Notes: generated by a model from the letters alone, not told the origin. A stretch of DNA of 38,067 nucleotides from Candidatus Lernaella stagnicola (GCA_030765525.1 JAVCCK010000037.1:1-38067); one strand, 5' to 3'. Counted from the stretch's first letter, positions 18,278 through 27,008 are shown. Numbers and translations: made by a program.

Positions 18278-18874
18278 TTAGCTGAAAGAGACTTTGGGCG
18301 CCTTGCGTTCCTCGGCTGATTCAATCGGCTCGAGCAACTCGGCGGCGGTGAAGCTGAACATGCCCGCCACGACGCTGTTCGGGAATTTCTCGCGGCCGAT
18401 GTTGTACACCGTGACCGCGTCATTGAAAGCCTGGCGTGCGAAGGCGACCTTGTTCTCGGTCGACGTCAACTCTTCCTGCAGTTCCAGGACATTCTGGTTA
18501 GCCTTCAGGTCCGGATAGGACTCCGACAGCGCGAAAAGGCGACCCAACGCACCGGTCAGCATGCCTTCGGCTTGCATCAAGCCGCTCATGGCTCCGGGTT
18601 CGCCTGGATTGGCCGACGCTTTTTGGTTGGCGGAAACCGCGGTGTTGCGGGCTTGAATGACTGCTTCAAGTGTTTCGCGCTCGTGTGCCATGTAGCCCTT
18701 GACGGCTTCGACGAGATTCGGAATTAAGTCGTAACGTCTCTTGAGTTGCACGTCGATTTGCGCGAAGGCATTTTTGAAACGGTTGCGCAAGGTCACGAGG
18801 TTATTGTAGACGGACACGAAGAATAATACTAAAGCGACGACGAGAACGCCGATTACGATAGCTGTAATCAACAT
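18278..18874 (-). CDS. lemA: LemA family membrane protein
   Basis: The protein has 198 residues from ATG 18874. It has one N-terminal membrane helix (residues 2-24), then the typical LemA helical segments: LRNRFKNAFAQIDVQLKRRY, DLIPNLVEAVKGY and HERETLEAVIQAR, and the closing FNDAVTVYNIGREKFPN. Length and order match PF04011. LemA proteins commonly sit beside M48 proteases; here the protease gene follows after 26 nt, so the two are almost certainly co-transcribed. LemA is thought to act as a scaffold or partner in the membrane; no enzyme activity is expected. Confidence 0.92.
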   Translation of the reverse strand: MLITAIVIGVLVVALVLFFVSVYNNLVTLRNRFKNAFAQIDVQLKRRYDLIPNLVEAVKGYMAHERETLEAVIQARNTAVSANQKASANPGEPGAMSGLMQAEGMLTGALGRLFALSESYPDLKANQNVLELQEELTSTENKVAFARQAFNDAVTVYNIGREKFPNSVVAGMFSFTAAELLEPIESAEERKAPKVSFS

Positions 18875-18988
18875 ATGAACCCCCTATTTAGGTGTGATGA
18901 TCGATACAAATTAAGACACCACTACGAGGTGACGGTTCCGTCTCCCGCCAAGAATATAGGACGCCTGGGACGAGACGTAAACCGAGTT

Positions 18989-19528
18989 CTAGCTTTCAAC
19001 GCCGGTTAGGTTGGGAACTTCGGGTAGCTCGTCGGAGCGCGTGAGTTCCAGCACGTCGATCAAAGCTTCCGGGTCGTTGTAGAAAACCGCGCCCGCGCCT
19101 TCGAAGAAACAATGCTTTTCCACGAGGTGAATCGACAGCTCAGTGAAACGTACGGCGCGCCCCGTGCGCAAGCTCTTCACCGTGTACACCGTTTTTTGAA
19201 ACATACCCGGATGCGGCCAGGGGCAGGCGAGTTTGCCGCGGTTTTCGTCGGCGGTTACTTCCCATTTCTCCTCGACAGAAATCGGTGCGCCGAAACCGGC
19301 AAGCCCGGCCCGGCCGACCCGGCGCATGGCGTCGGCGATCGCCTCGCACGTTACGCCCCGGCGGAGACAGGCGGCGTGCTGGTCGGAGATGATTTCCGGC
19401 AGCGGTCGATCATCGTCGCCGAGAAAGCCGTCTTTGGAAATCACGCCCGGCTTCATCTTGGCCAAGGCCTGCGCCATGTCCGGCGGCAGTTTCACGGCTT
19501 GGCCTTTTTCGCTGCGTTCGTTCACCAT
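18989..19528 (-). CDS. Unrecognised small protein at the end of the nqr operon
   Basis: The protein has 179 residues from ATG 19528, 15 nt after the nqrF stop and in the same direction, so it is probably part of the operon. There is no signal peptide or membrane helix. Visible features are a helical segment ACLRRGVTCEAIADAMRRVG, then a beta-rich half with KLACPWPHPGMFQKTVYTV and LVEKHCFFEGAGAVFYNDPE. Cysteines in the two segments could be structural or bind metal, but no CxxC pair is present. I do not recognise a family. The position suggests a role in Nqr assembly, regulation or electron input. Confidence 0.7.
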   Translation of the reverse strand: MVNERSEKGQAVKLPPDMAQALAKMKPGVISKDGFLGDDDRPLPEIISDQHAACLRRGVTCEAIADAMRRVGRAGLAGFGAPISVEEKWEVTADENRGKLACPWPHPGMFQKTVYTVKSLRTGRAVRFTELSIHLVEKHCFFEGAGAVFYNDPEALIDVLELTRSDELPEVPNLTGVES

Positions 19529-19543
19529 TGATGGCTCCCGGGT

Positions 19544-20644
19544 TTAGGAGAACTTGTCGAAATAGATATTATCTTCGGGCAATCCGTGCTTTTTTAGCAC
19601 TTCGACGCACGCATCGATCATGCCGGGGCTGCCGCACAGGTATCCTTCCCACATCGCGAGATCAGCCTCCACGAGGCGGTCGACGGCTTCGGTGATCAAT
19701 CCCGTTTCACCCTTCCAGTCACCCTCGGGTTTGAAGAGGGCCGGAATGAATTTGAAGTCCGGAATTTCGCTTTCGAGTTGTTGCATCAACTCGGTGTGAT
19801 ACACGTCGCGCTCGGTGTTTGCGCCGAAGAAAAAGCGCACGGGTCGCGGGTTCTTTGCCGCGGCCATTTCGCGCAGCATGCCTTTGAAGGGGGCCATGCC
19901 GCTGCCGCCGGCAATCATGATGATCGGCGCGTCGGTCTCGCGCAGGAAGAAATCGCCGTGCGGTCCGTTCACCGTCACCTCGTCGCCTTCTTTCAAGTGA
20001 TCGTGCACCCAGGTCGTGCAGATGCCATCGGGAACGCGGCGGATGATGAACTCCACGTGACGTTTGTCGGCCGCGACGGAGGACATCGAATAGGCGCGGT
20101 AAACCGATTCGTCCACGTCGCCGTATTCCGGCGTCTGCAACTGCATGTACTCGCCGGTTTGATAGTCGATTTCAGGCGGATCCACCAGTTCGATCAACAC
20201 TTCCTTGATGTCGTAGGTTAACTCGGTGATGCGCTTGACGACGCCCTCGTATTCGCTAATCGAGAACAGCTTCTCCGGGATGCGGATACGCATGTCGTTG
20301 CGCACCTTCACTTGGCAGGAGATGCGCATGTTGCTTGCGACTTCGTCGGGCGAAAGCCACGATTCCTCGGTTGGCAGCACCGGGCCGCCGCCCTCGTCGA
20401 TTCCGCAGCGGCAGTAACCGCAACTACCCCGGCCGCCGCAAGCGCTCGGGATGAAGATGCCTTCGCCGACCAGTGCCGAAAGCAGGCTGCCGCCGCCGTC
20501 CACTTTCACTTCGCGCTTACCGTCGTTGATGTCGATGGTGCACTCGCCGTAATTGGCGATGTAGCGGTCGGCTACTTCCAATGCCACGGCCAGGACGGCC
20601 CCGATGCCGCCGACGACCAGCATGCTCAGTAGAACCGTGCTCAT
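19544..20644 (-). CDS. nqrF: Na+-translocating NADH:quinone reductase subunit F
   Basis: The protein has 366 residues from ATG 20644. Residues 3-25 form one membrane helix. A plant-type 2Fe-2S ferredoxin domain follows with Cys69, Cys75, Cys78 and Cys110 in the CX5CX2C...C arrangement, then an FAD/NADH module with RAYSMSS (FAD), IAGGSGMAPFKG and CGSPGMI. This is the NADH-oxidising subunit on the cytoplasmic face. Known NqrF proteins are around 405 residues, so this one is somewhat short. The tail ends IYFDKFS, close to the usual aromatic end. It follows nqrE by 16 nt. Confidence 0.95.
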   Translation of the reverse strand: MSTVLLSMLVVGGIGAVLAVALEVADRYIANYGECTIDINDGKREVKVDGGGSLLSALVGEGIFIPSACGGRGSCGYCRCGIDEGGGPVLPTEESWLSPDEVASNMRISCQVKVRNDMRIRIPEKLFSISEYEGVVKRITELTYDIKEVLIELVDPPEIDYQTGEYMQLQTPEYGDVDESVYRAYSMSSVAADKRHVEFIIRRVPDGICTTWVHDHLKEGDEVTVNGPHGDFFLRETDAPIIMIAGGSGMAPFKGMLREMAAAKNPRPVRFFFGANTERDVYHTELMQQLESEIPDFKFIPALFKPEGDWKGETGLITEAVDRLVEADLAMWEGYLCGSPGMIDACVEVLKKHGLPEDNIYFDKFS

Positions 20645-20660
20645 TAAGCGTCGACTCCTT

Positions 20661-21263
20661 CTACTGTACCTGCACCATGCCGCTGAAACCCAGCACGGCG
20701 AAGCTCATCAGGCCCGCGATGATCAACGCGATACCCGCGCCTTCCAGGGCCGGCGGAATGTTGGCTCGGGCGATTTTCTGCCGAATGCCCGCCATGGCGA
20801 CCAAAGCCATCGCCCACCCCACGCCGCCGCCGAAACCGAAGGCGAGGGCTTGCAGGAAATCATAGTTGCGGATGATGACAAAAAGACTGGCGCCCAGAAT
20901 CGCGCAGTTGACGGTGATCAGCGGCAGAAAAATGCCCAGGTTGATGTGCAGGACCGGGCTGGTTTTTTCGATGATGATTTCCACCAACTGCACGAACGCG
21001 GCAATGACAATGATGAAAATGATGTACCAAAAGTGGTGCAGGTTCAGCGGCATCAGCAGGTAGTAGTACACCAGCCAATTGATCCCGGAGGTGACGGCCA
21101 TCACGAAAATGACCGCCGCGCCCAGGCCCCAACTCGCCTTAACCTGGCTGGACACCGACAGGAACGAACACATGCCCAGGTAATTGGACAGCAGGATGTT
21201 GTTCGTGAAAATCGCCGCGAACAGTATGACCAGCGGATTGATGGGCAAACCTACTTCGGGCAT
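20661..21263 (-). CDS. nqrE: Na+-translocating NADH:quinone reductase subunit E
   Basis: The protein has 200 residues from ATG 21263, with six membrane helices. The half-repeats carry FTNNILLSNYLGMCSFL and LITVNCAILGASL, whose cysteines bind the intramembrane iron centre with those of NqrD. The family is shared with RnfA; its place before nqrF assigns it to the Nqr type. The gap to nqrD is 11 nt. Confidence 0.95.
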   Translation of the reverse strand: MPEVGLPINPLVILFAAIFTNNILLSNYLGMCSFLSVSSQVKASWGLGAAVIFVMAVTSGINWLVYYYLLMPLNLHHFWYIIFIIVIAAFVQLVEIIIEKTSPVLHINLGIFLPLITVNCAILGASLFVIIRNYDFLQALAFGFGGGVGWAMALVAMAGIRQKIARANIPPALEGAGIALIIAGLMSFAVLGFSGMVQVQ

Positions 21264-21274
21264 CCGCGTCTCCT

Positions 21275-21910
21275 TTATTTCTCGTTTTCACCCGTACGGC
21301 CGGTCCAGCCGCGGATGATCCAAATGACAATCGCCAGCGTGAAAAACGCGCCCGGCGCCATCACCATGATGATCCATTTCGTGAAGCCATCGCCAAACAG
21401 CGTCAACTGCAGCGGCGTGCCGTAGAACAACGTGCCGAAACCGAGGATCTCGCGCGGGAAGGCGATAGCGAACATGATCGCCGCGTAACCCAGGCCGCTG
21501 GCGAAGCCATCCACGATCGACGGCCACACCTTGTTCGATCCCGCGAAGGCCTCGGCCCGCCCCATGATGATGCAGTTCGTGATGATCAGGCCCACGTACG
21601 CGCCCAGCGCCTTACTGATGTCGGGCAGGTAGGCCTTGAGCACCAGGTCGAAGGCGATGACGTACGCGGCGATGATCAACACCTGCACCATCATGCGGAT
21701 ACGGCGCGGCGTGACGTTGCGCAGCAGGCTCACCGTCGCGCTGGACATCACCGTGACGAACACCAGCCCGATGTTCATGATCGCCGTGTTGACGATCAGG
21801 TTGGTCACCGCCAGCGTCGAGCAAATCCCGAGAATCTGCCGAAATACCGGGTTGTCTTCCCAGAATCCGGTCCAGAAAATCTTCCTCGTTTTTTTGCCGA
21901 CCAGCGCCAT
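21275..21910 (-). CDS. nqrD: Na+-translocating NADH:quinone reductase subunit D
   Basis: The protein has 211 residues from ATG 21910, with six membrane helices. ILGICSTLAVTN and GLIITNCIIMGRAEAFA are the paired half-repeat motifs with the iron-binding cysteines, as in NqrD and RnfE. It forms with NqrE the central part of the sodium path and the buried iron centre. Its start lies 3 nt after the nqrC stop, so translation is probably coupled. Confidence 0.95.
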   Translation of the reverse strand: MALVGKKTRKIFWTGFWEDNPVFRQILGICSTLAVTNLIVNTAIMNIGLVFVTVMSSATVSLLRNVTPRRIRMMVQVLIIAAYVIAFDLVLKAYLPDISKALGAYVGLIITNCIIMGRAEAFAGSNKVWPSIVDGFASGLGYAAIMFAIAFPREILGFGTLFYGTPLQLTLFGDGFTKWIIMVMAPGAFFTLAIVIWIIRGWTGRTGENEK

Positions 21911-21913
21911 CCT

Positions 21914-22660
21914 CTATCCTTGTTGATCCGCGTCCGCCGCCGTCGCGGGCGAATCGTCGAAATGCTCTCGCAGCAAAGGAAACACCCGCCGCCATTGCGC
22001 GAAATCACGGGGCAGAAAAACGCCGAGCCCGGCCACCGTCGTTTGCGACGCGCCGGTAATGGCGTCGAGCTTGTGCGGGTCTTGGCCCATGGTGCCGTCG
22101 GGTACGACCTTGAATTCCGGCGTCGCCAGCTTGCCGCGGAACTTGGCGCGATACTGATCTTCCTCGATCCGCGCGCCCAGGCCGGGCGTTTCGCTGTGCT
22201 TGGTCCACACGACCGAGCGAATCGTCTTGCCGTCCGGCTCCACGGAAATCAGCCCTTCGACCGGTCCCCAAAAACCCTTGCCGCCCACGACGAAGGAATA
22301 CGCCGTCGGCGTGCCGCTTTTGTCTACCACCGCCCACACGCGCTTAAAGACGGTTGCCTGCGGGCCGGGAGGGGTAGTGGTCAGTCGCAGCTTGCCGTCT
22401 TCTTCAACGACCCAGAGCGAGCGGATTTGTTCGGCGATCACCTTTTCCAGTTCGGCGTTCGAGGTGGCGTCGGAAATGCCGGTCAAGTCGAACACGCCCA
22501 CGATGCTCCGGTTGGTCGCCAGCTTCTTGTTGGTCTCCACGATCGGGTTGGTCGTCACCGCGAGCACCGACAGAACGCCCGCGAAAAGAGAGCTGATCGC
22601 AAACATGTACACCGCGGAAAAGGCGCGCGTCTTGGTGAAGCCTTTCTTCTTGGCGCTCAT
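21914..22660 (-). CDS. nqrC: Na+-translocating NADH:quinone reductase subunit C
   Basis: The protein has 248 residues from ATG 22660, overlapping the nqrB stop by ATGA. One N-terminal membrane helix (about residues 14-36) is followed by a periplasmic FMN-binding domain with GKGFWGPVEGLI and ETPGLGARI. The flavinylation motif reads DAITGASQTT (residues 199-208). The position that is Thr in the classic D-x-x-S/T-G-A-T consensus is Ser205 here, so FMN attachment by ApbE would be to Ser or a following Thr. The frame is open further upstream inside nqrB, but that part is not protein-like. Confidence 0.93.
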   Translation of the reverse strand: MSAKKKGFTKTRAFSAVYMFAISSLFAGVLSVLAVTTNPIVETNKKLATNRSIVGVFDLTGISDATSNAELEKVIAEQIRSLWVVEEDGKLRLTTTPPGPQATVFKRVWAVVDKSGTPTAYSFVVGGKGFWGPVEGLISVEPDGKTIRSVVWTKHSETPGLGARIEEDQYRAKFRGKLATPEFKVVPDGTMGQDPHKLDAITGASQTTVAGLGVFLPRDFAQWRRVFPLLREHFDDSPATAADADQQG

Positions 22661-23703
22661 GGCGTCGCCCCTTTGGCGGCGTCGGCCTTGGCTTTCGCGG
22701 CGGCTTTTTTGGCGCGCTGCCGCTCGCGCACGGTGTAGTCGATGATCGGCGCGAAGGTGTTGCCCAGCAGCACCGCGAACATGAAGCCCTCGGCGAACTG
22801 GCCGAAGGTGCGGATCACCACCGTCGAGATGCCGATGATCGCCCCGTACACCCAACGGCCGATGTTCGTGTTGGCGCTGCTGACCGGGTCGGTCACCATG
22901 AAAAAGAGGCCGAGCGCGAAGCCGCCCGTCAGCACCATGTAGAGCGGGTTCACCGGCGTTTCGCTGTTGATGCCCAGGTTGCCGGTGAAATAGAACGCCG
23001 TCTGCAAACCCACGGCGAACAGGGCCGTGGCCAGCACGCTTTGCCACGCGGCCCACTTGCGCAGCATGACGTACGCGCCGCCCGCCGCCACCAGCACGAA
23101 GCTGATCTCGCCCGCCGACCCCGGGATGAAGCCCAGCGCGGCGTCGACGTAATCGAAGGCCTGCCCCTGCTCGACGGCGACCAGCGGCGTGGCCCCGGTG
23201 AAGGTGTCGACGAGCCAGTTGTCCAGGCCGCGGGGGAAGGCGTCGGTCGCGGCGTTCCAGCGGGCGGTCATCTGCACGGGGAAGGTGATGTACAAGAAGG
23301 CGCGGCCGACCATCGCCGGGTTGAAGGCGTTATTGCCGAAGCCGCCGAAGACCATCTTGCCGAACACCACTGCGAACACGATGCCCACGGCGGCCATCCA
23401 CAGCGGCAGGCTGGGCGGCAGGATCAGGGCGAAGAGCGTGGCGGTGACGAATACGGACGAGGTCACCGGCTTGCCCTGCCGCCAGGTGAACAGGCCTTCG
23501 GTGAGGATGCTGAGCGCAAACGAGAGCGCCAGCATCGCCAGCACGCGCCAGCCGAAACTGTAGATGCCCCACAGCGCCGCCGGCGCCAGGGCCAGCGTGG
23601 TGCCGATCATCGGTTTTTGGATTTGAATCCAGCCGCGTTTGGGCTTGGTGAAACCGAGGAAGGTGGGCCGGGTTTCCGGGGCGGGTTGCGTTTGGTCAGC
23701 CAT
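22657..23703 (-). CDS. nqrB: Na+-translocating NADH:quinone reductase subunit B
   Basis: The protein has 348 residues from ATG 23703, with an AAAGGA element about 13 nt upstream. About ten hydrophobic helices are visible, with the family phrases GGFGNNAFNPAMVGRAFL and DTFTGATPL. In the latter, Asp166 to Thr172 form the D-x-x-T-G-A-T flavinylation motif, with Thr172 as FMN acceptor. Well-studied NqrB proteins are about 410 residues; this one starts later and lacks part of the N-terminal extension. It is the first gene of the operon: nqrA, which normally precedes it, is absent, and the next gene upstream is an unrelated ATPase. Confidence 0.94.
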   Translation of the reverse strand: MADQTQPAPETRPTFLGFTKPKRGWIQIQKPMIGTTLALAPAALWGIYSFGWRVLAMLALSFALSILTEGLFTWRQGKPVTSSVFVTATLFALILPPSLPLWMAAVGIVFAVVFGKMVFGGFGNNAFNPAMVGRAFLYITFPVQMTARWNAATDAFPRGLDNWLVDTFTGATPLVAVEQGQAFDYVDAALGFIPGSAGEISFVLVAAGGAYVMLRKWAAWQSVLATALFAVGLQTAFYFTGNLGINSETPVNPLYMVLTGGFALGLFFMVTDPVSSANTNIGRWVYGAIIGISTVVIRTFGQFAEGFMFAVLLGNTFAPIIDYTVRERQRAKKAAAKAKADAAKGATP

Positions 23704-24026
23704 GGCGAAGGCGCGGTCCTTTCCACGGTGTTCCGGCGGTTTTCTTTAAAGCCGGGTAGGACAAAACCAACGGCTCGGGGTCGTTGCACGTGCCGATTTC
23801 AGTGCGCGAAGTGTGCCACAAAGGGCCCGGAAAAACAAGTGTTGCGCGCGCTGCTTTGTTGTTCTTTTAAGATAACATTTCCACCGGCGCGCGGTTTGCG
23901 TCAACCGCCACGGTGAACCAAACCATAAGTCTTCGGCGTGGTGTGGCAAGGCCGCTGGGTGAAAAAATACACGGCAATATCAAGCGGGTGTGCCGTTTAC
24001 GCGGTGGTTGATGAATTGGCGGGCGC
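23704..24026. other. Intergenic region holding the nqr promoter; no gene seen
   Basis: This 323-nt gap lies between the end of the STAND gene and nqrB, both on the minus strand. No convincing reading frame or RNA was found. On the minus strand a TTGACG element (23904-23899) lies 23 nt upstream of an AT-rich TTATCTTAAA stretch. The spacing is too long for a good sigma-70 promoter, so it is only a weak candidate. No trace of nqrA coding sequence was recognised. Confidence 0.4.
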
Positions 24027-27008
24027 TTACTTCAGATCTTTCAGTTTGGGAATCCCGCGAGTGGCTCGCTCCAGCGTCTCCAGAACCGCCGCCACCTGCG
24101 CGAGCAGCGTTTCGTCGGCTTCGACTTTTGCTTTTGTGCAGGCCTCAACGTAGGCTCGCGCGAGCTTCATAGCATTTTGGCGGAACGCCTTCGGCAGGTT
24201 TTGGAGATAGGGAAGGATGATTTTCAGCCCTTCCTTGAACGCCGCCGCCGCGGCTTCGTGGTTTTCCATAGCACGGTGTACGCTGCCCAACGCGCCGAGC
24301 GAGGTGGCCAGATCGGGCTGGAAGGCGTCGGGGCGGGCGTCGGCCAACTCGCGGCGTATGTCCACCGCTTCGCGCGCGGCGTCCAGCGCTTCCTCGCGGC
24401 GACCCAGGGCGGAAAGGCAATTCGCCAGGTTGTTCAGGGAGGAGGCCAGATCGGGCCGGAAGGCGTCGGGGCGGGCGTCGGCCAACTCGCGGCGTATGTC
24501 CACCGCTTCGCGCGCGGTGTCCAGTGCTTCCTCTGCTTCCTCGCGGTAGTCCGATTCGGAAAGGAACGCAACCAGGTTGTTCAACGCCATGGCCAGATTC
24601 GGTCGGAAGGCGTCGGGGTGGGCGTCGGCCAATTCGCGGTACAGTATCGCCGCTTCGCGCGCAGCGTCCAGCGCTTCCTCGCGGCGGCCCAGGTCGGAAA
24701 GGCGGTTCGCCAGGTTGTTCAGGGACATGGCCAGATCGGGCCGGAAGGCGTCGGGGCGGGCGTCGGCCAACTCGCGGCGTATGTCCACCGCTTCCCGCGC
24801 GGCGTCCAGCGCTTCCTCGCGGCGGCCCAGGTCGGAAAGAACATTCGCCAGGTTGTTCAGGGACATGGCCAGATCGGGTCGGAAGGCGTCGGGGCGGGCT
24901 TTGGCCAACTCGCGGTACAGTTTCTCCGCTTCGCGCGCGGCGTCCAGCGCTTCCTCGCGACGGCCCAGGGCGGAAAGACGAATAGACAGGTTGTTCAGGG
25001 AGGCGGCCAGATCGGGCCGGAAGGCGTCGGGGCGTGCGTCGGCCAACTCGCGGTACAGTTTCACCGCTTCCCGCGCGGCGTCCAGCGCTTCCTCGCGACG
25101 GCCCAGGGCGGAAAGGCGGATCGCCAGGTTGTTCGCCCCTCTCGCACGTGCACTTTTTACTTCGGTTTCGTCCTTAATTTGGCGCGGTTGGATTTCCGCA
25201 GCCAATCCGGTGAGGAGCGCGGCGAATTCGCGCAATTCAACCGTGTGTTCCGGCAGCCTATAAACCAAATCTGTCGCGGCGAGGTTGGCGAACCATTGCC
25301 CCTTCGGATCCCGCCGCGCCATGCGGTCCAGCGTAAGAAAACCGGCGTGTTTGAAGGCGCTGTGCTCGCCCGGAAAAACGGCGATCAGAACCTTCTGCGC
25401 GAGGGTCACCTCCTCGTCGGTTTGCGGCGTAAAGAGCTTTTCCAGCAAGCGTTCACCCAGGCGGTCCGGCTTGAGGGCGGGCAAGTATCCGCGGTCGCTG
25501 TCTTTGCTTTCGCCACCCCCGCCGATCGCGCGGCAAACGTTTTCAAGTGTGTGGTCCTGTTCGTTCTCGAAGTTGGAGATTCGCCGTAAAAGCGCGAAGG
25601 CGTCATCTTTCTTGGCGACGCCACCCACCAGCGTGCCCAGCGCCGCCGCCAATTCCAGACTTTCGCTGCTTACAACGAACTCCAAGGCTTTAGCGCGCCC
25701 ATTGCGCCACTTACGTTCGTGGCCCAGCAAGCGGTCGAGAATTCCGGCCGCTGTCGGCGTGCGGTCGCCCGCAGCGGCGAGGGCCGCCGCCATGAGAATA
25801 AACAGAACGTTGGAGAATTCCTCGCCGCTCAGGTCGATGTTGTCGGGTATCTGCTGTTTTTTCGACAGGATTTCCTGAAACGCGGCGACGGCGGTTTCGA
25901 AAACGGTTTGACGCGGACACTGGTCGCCCAAAGGCTCAAGTGAACTCTCGGCGGCGCGTGCGAACAAGGTACCGGCTTCCGCTCTTAGATCCTTCCACCA
26001 TTGCCCGCCGTCGCGTTCGAACAGAACCAGGCGCACTTTAACCGCCGGCTTGGCCTCGACGATGTCGTTCGCTAATCCGATGACCTGCGAAAACTCGGAA
26101 CCGGCGTAGTCAACGCCGATCAGCACGTTGCCTTCCGATTCCAGCAGCGTATCCAAACGCACCGGTTCCCTCTTGTATCGTCGCAGGTTGAACCAACCGG
26201 CCCGCCATTCGTCGCCGCTTTCGGCCAGCAATTGCGAACACACCTCGGCGAAAAACCGCGTTTTGCCGGCGCCGCCGGGCCCCAGATACAGCCGGGCCGC
26301 GCTGCCGTCTTCCTGCCGGCACCAACTCAGCAGGTCGGCCTTCTCGTTGTCGCGGCCGATGAACGGCACGACGCCGTACTTGGGAATCAGCAATTCGGAC
26401 AGCCGCTGCTCGTCCCGTTTGGGCAGATCTCCGTAGGGTTCGATCAGCAGTTTCGCAGGGTCGGTCAGTCGACGTGTTTCGACTTGCACGTCACGCAAAA
26501 TGCGGTTTTGCACGTCCTGCGAGAGATCGTTCAACAAGTGCTGCGCGTGGTGGGCAAAAGTCGGCACTTGCAGCAACGCAAGCAACAAGCCCTCGAAGAA
26601 AGCATCGGCGGCAGGAGCCTTGAGGTCTTCGTCTACCCGGGCGTCCGCGAAAATTTGCTGCACGTGCTTTCGCAACTGCGTGCCGGAAAGGTCACTTTTC
26701 AGATCAAACGTGGCTTGGGGCAACGCCGACTGATCCTCTGCACAAGCGGATTTGAGTATCGGCCAGATGTCCTTGTGTTCGGGGCTTTCTTCGAGCCACG
26801 TCCGGGCGGTTTGTCCGGCGTTGACCAATTGTTTTCTTAGTTTCCGCCGCGTATTACCTTTTCCAAATAAATAAATAAACAGGTCCAGGGCATCGGACGT
26901 GAGAGAGCTTTCGATGGACTTGAAAGTCCATGTCGTGTTCGAAAAAATGGCCTTGAGCACAGGAATGCCGATGCTAACGGCGAGCGCCAGCGTGGCGGTT
27001 ACGGGCAC
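24027..27008 (-). CDS. STAND-type P-loop ATPase with C-terminal TPR array
   Basis: The protein has 993 residues from GTG 27008, preceded by GGAG. The N-terminus is hydrophobic (residues 3-21), then comes a helical region of about 190 residues with no recognised effector fold. VVPFIGRDNE (213-222) and Walker A GPGGAGKT (243-250) with VLIGVDYAG (295-303) as Walker B give the usual opening of an AP-ATPase/NACHT-like STAND module. After a helical middle, six TPR units of 46 residues occupy about residues 630-915. STAND proteins sense a ligand with their repeats and oligomerise to activate the N-terminal effector; many act in phage defence or signalling. The gene stands alone between the nqr operon and a divergent gene. 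Confidence 0.8.
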   Translation of the reverse strand: MPVTATLALAVSIGIPVLKAIFSNTTWTFKSIESSLTSDALDLFIYLFGKGNTRRKLRKQLVNAGQTARTWLEESPEHKDIWPILKSACAEDQSALPQATFDLKSDLSGTQLRKHVQQIFADARVDEDLKAPAADAFFEGLLLALLQVPTFAHHAQHLLNDLSQDVQNRILRDVQVETRRLTDPAKLLIEPYGDLPKRDEQRLSELLIPKYGVVPFIGRDNEKADLLSWCRQEDGSAARLYLGPGGAGKTRFFAEVCSQLLAESGDEWRAGWFNLRRYKREPVRLDTLLESEGNVLIGVDYAGSEFSQVIGLANDIVEAKPAVKVRLVLFERDGGQWWKDLRAEAGTLFARAAESSLEPLGDQCPRQTVFETAVAAFQEILSKKQQIPDNIDLSGEEFSNVLFILMAAALAAAGDRTPTAAGILDRLLGHERKWRNGRAKALEFVVSSESLELAAALGTLVGGVAKKDDAFALLRRISNFENEQDHTLENVCRAIGGGGESKDSDRGYLPALKPDRLGERLLEKLFTPQTDEEVTLAQKVLIAVFPGEHSAFKHAGFLTLDRMARRDPKGQWFANLAATDLVYRLPEHTVELREFAALLTGLAAEIQPRQIKDETEVKSARARGANNLAIRLSALGRREEALDAAREAVKLYRELADARPDAFRPDLAASLNNLSIRLSALGRREEALDAAREAEKLYRELAKARPDAFRPDLAMSLNNLANVLSDLGRREEALDAAREAVDIRRELADARPDAFRPDLAMSLNNLANRLSDLGRREEALDAAREAAILYRELADAHPDAFRPNLAMALNNLVAFLSESDYREEAEEALDTAREAVDIRRELADARPDAFRPDLASSLNNLANCLSALGRREEALDAAREAVDIRRELADARPDAFQPDLATSLGALGSVHRAMENHEAAAAAFKEGLKIILPYLQNLPKAFRQNAMKLARAYVEACTKAKVEADETLLAQVAAVLETLERATRGIPKLKDLK
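24272..25108 (-). repeat. Six tandem 138-nt repeats encoding TPR units
   Basis: The repeat period is 138 nt (46 codons), with one copy 9 nt longer (codons adding three residues). A shared block that begins GCGTCC on the plus strand starts at 24379, 24517, 24664, 24802, 24940 and 25078. The encoded unit has the form LGRREEALDAAREAV, then RELADARPDAFRPDLA, then SLNNLA-LS. High identity at DNA level points to recent expansion or gene conversion. Confidence 0.93.

Noticed and set aside
22661-23056. Upstream extension of the nqrC frame
   Set aside because: It overlaps most of the 3' part of nqrB in another frame. The ATG at 22660 gives the standard NqrC N-terminus and an ATGA overlap.
24272-25108. 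Tandem repeats considered as a CRISPR array
   Set aside because: The period is 138 nt with no unique spacers, and the repeats are in frame and encode TPR units.
24177-25589. Long plus-strand open frame (470 codons) opposite the STAND gene
   Set aside because: It mirrors the 138-nt repeats of the minus-strand gene, its translation is a low-quality repeat, and it has no ribosome-binding site. It is a shadow of the TPR array.
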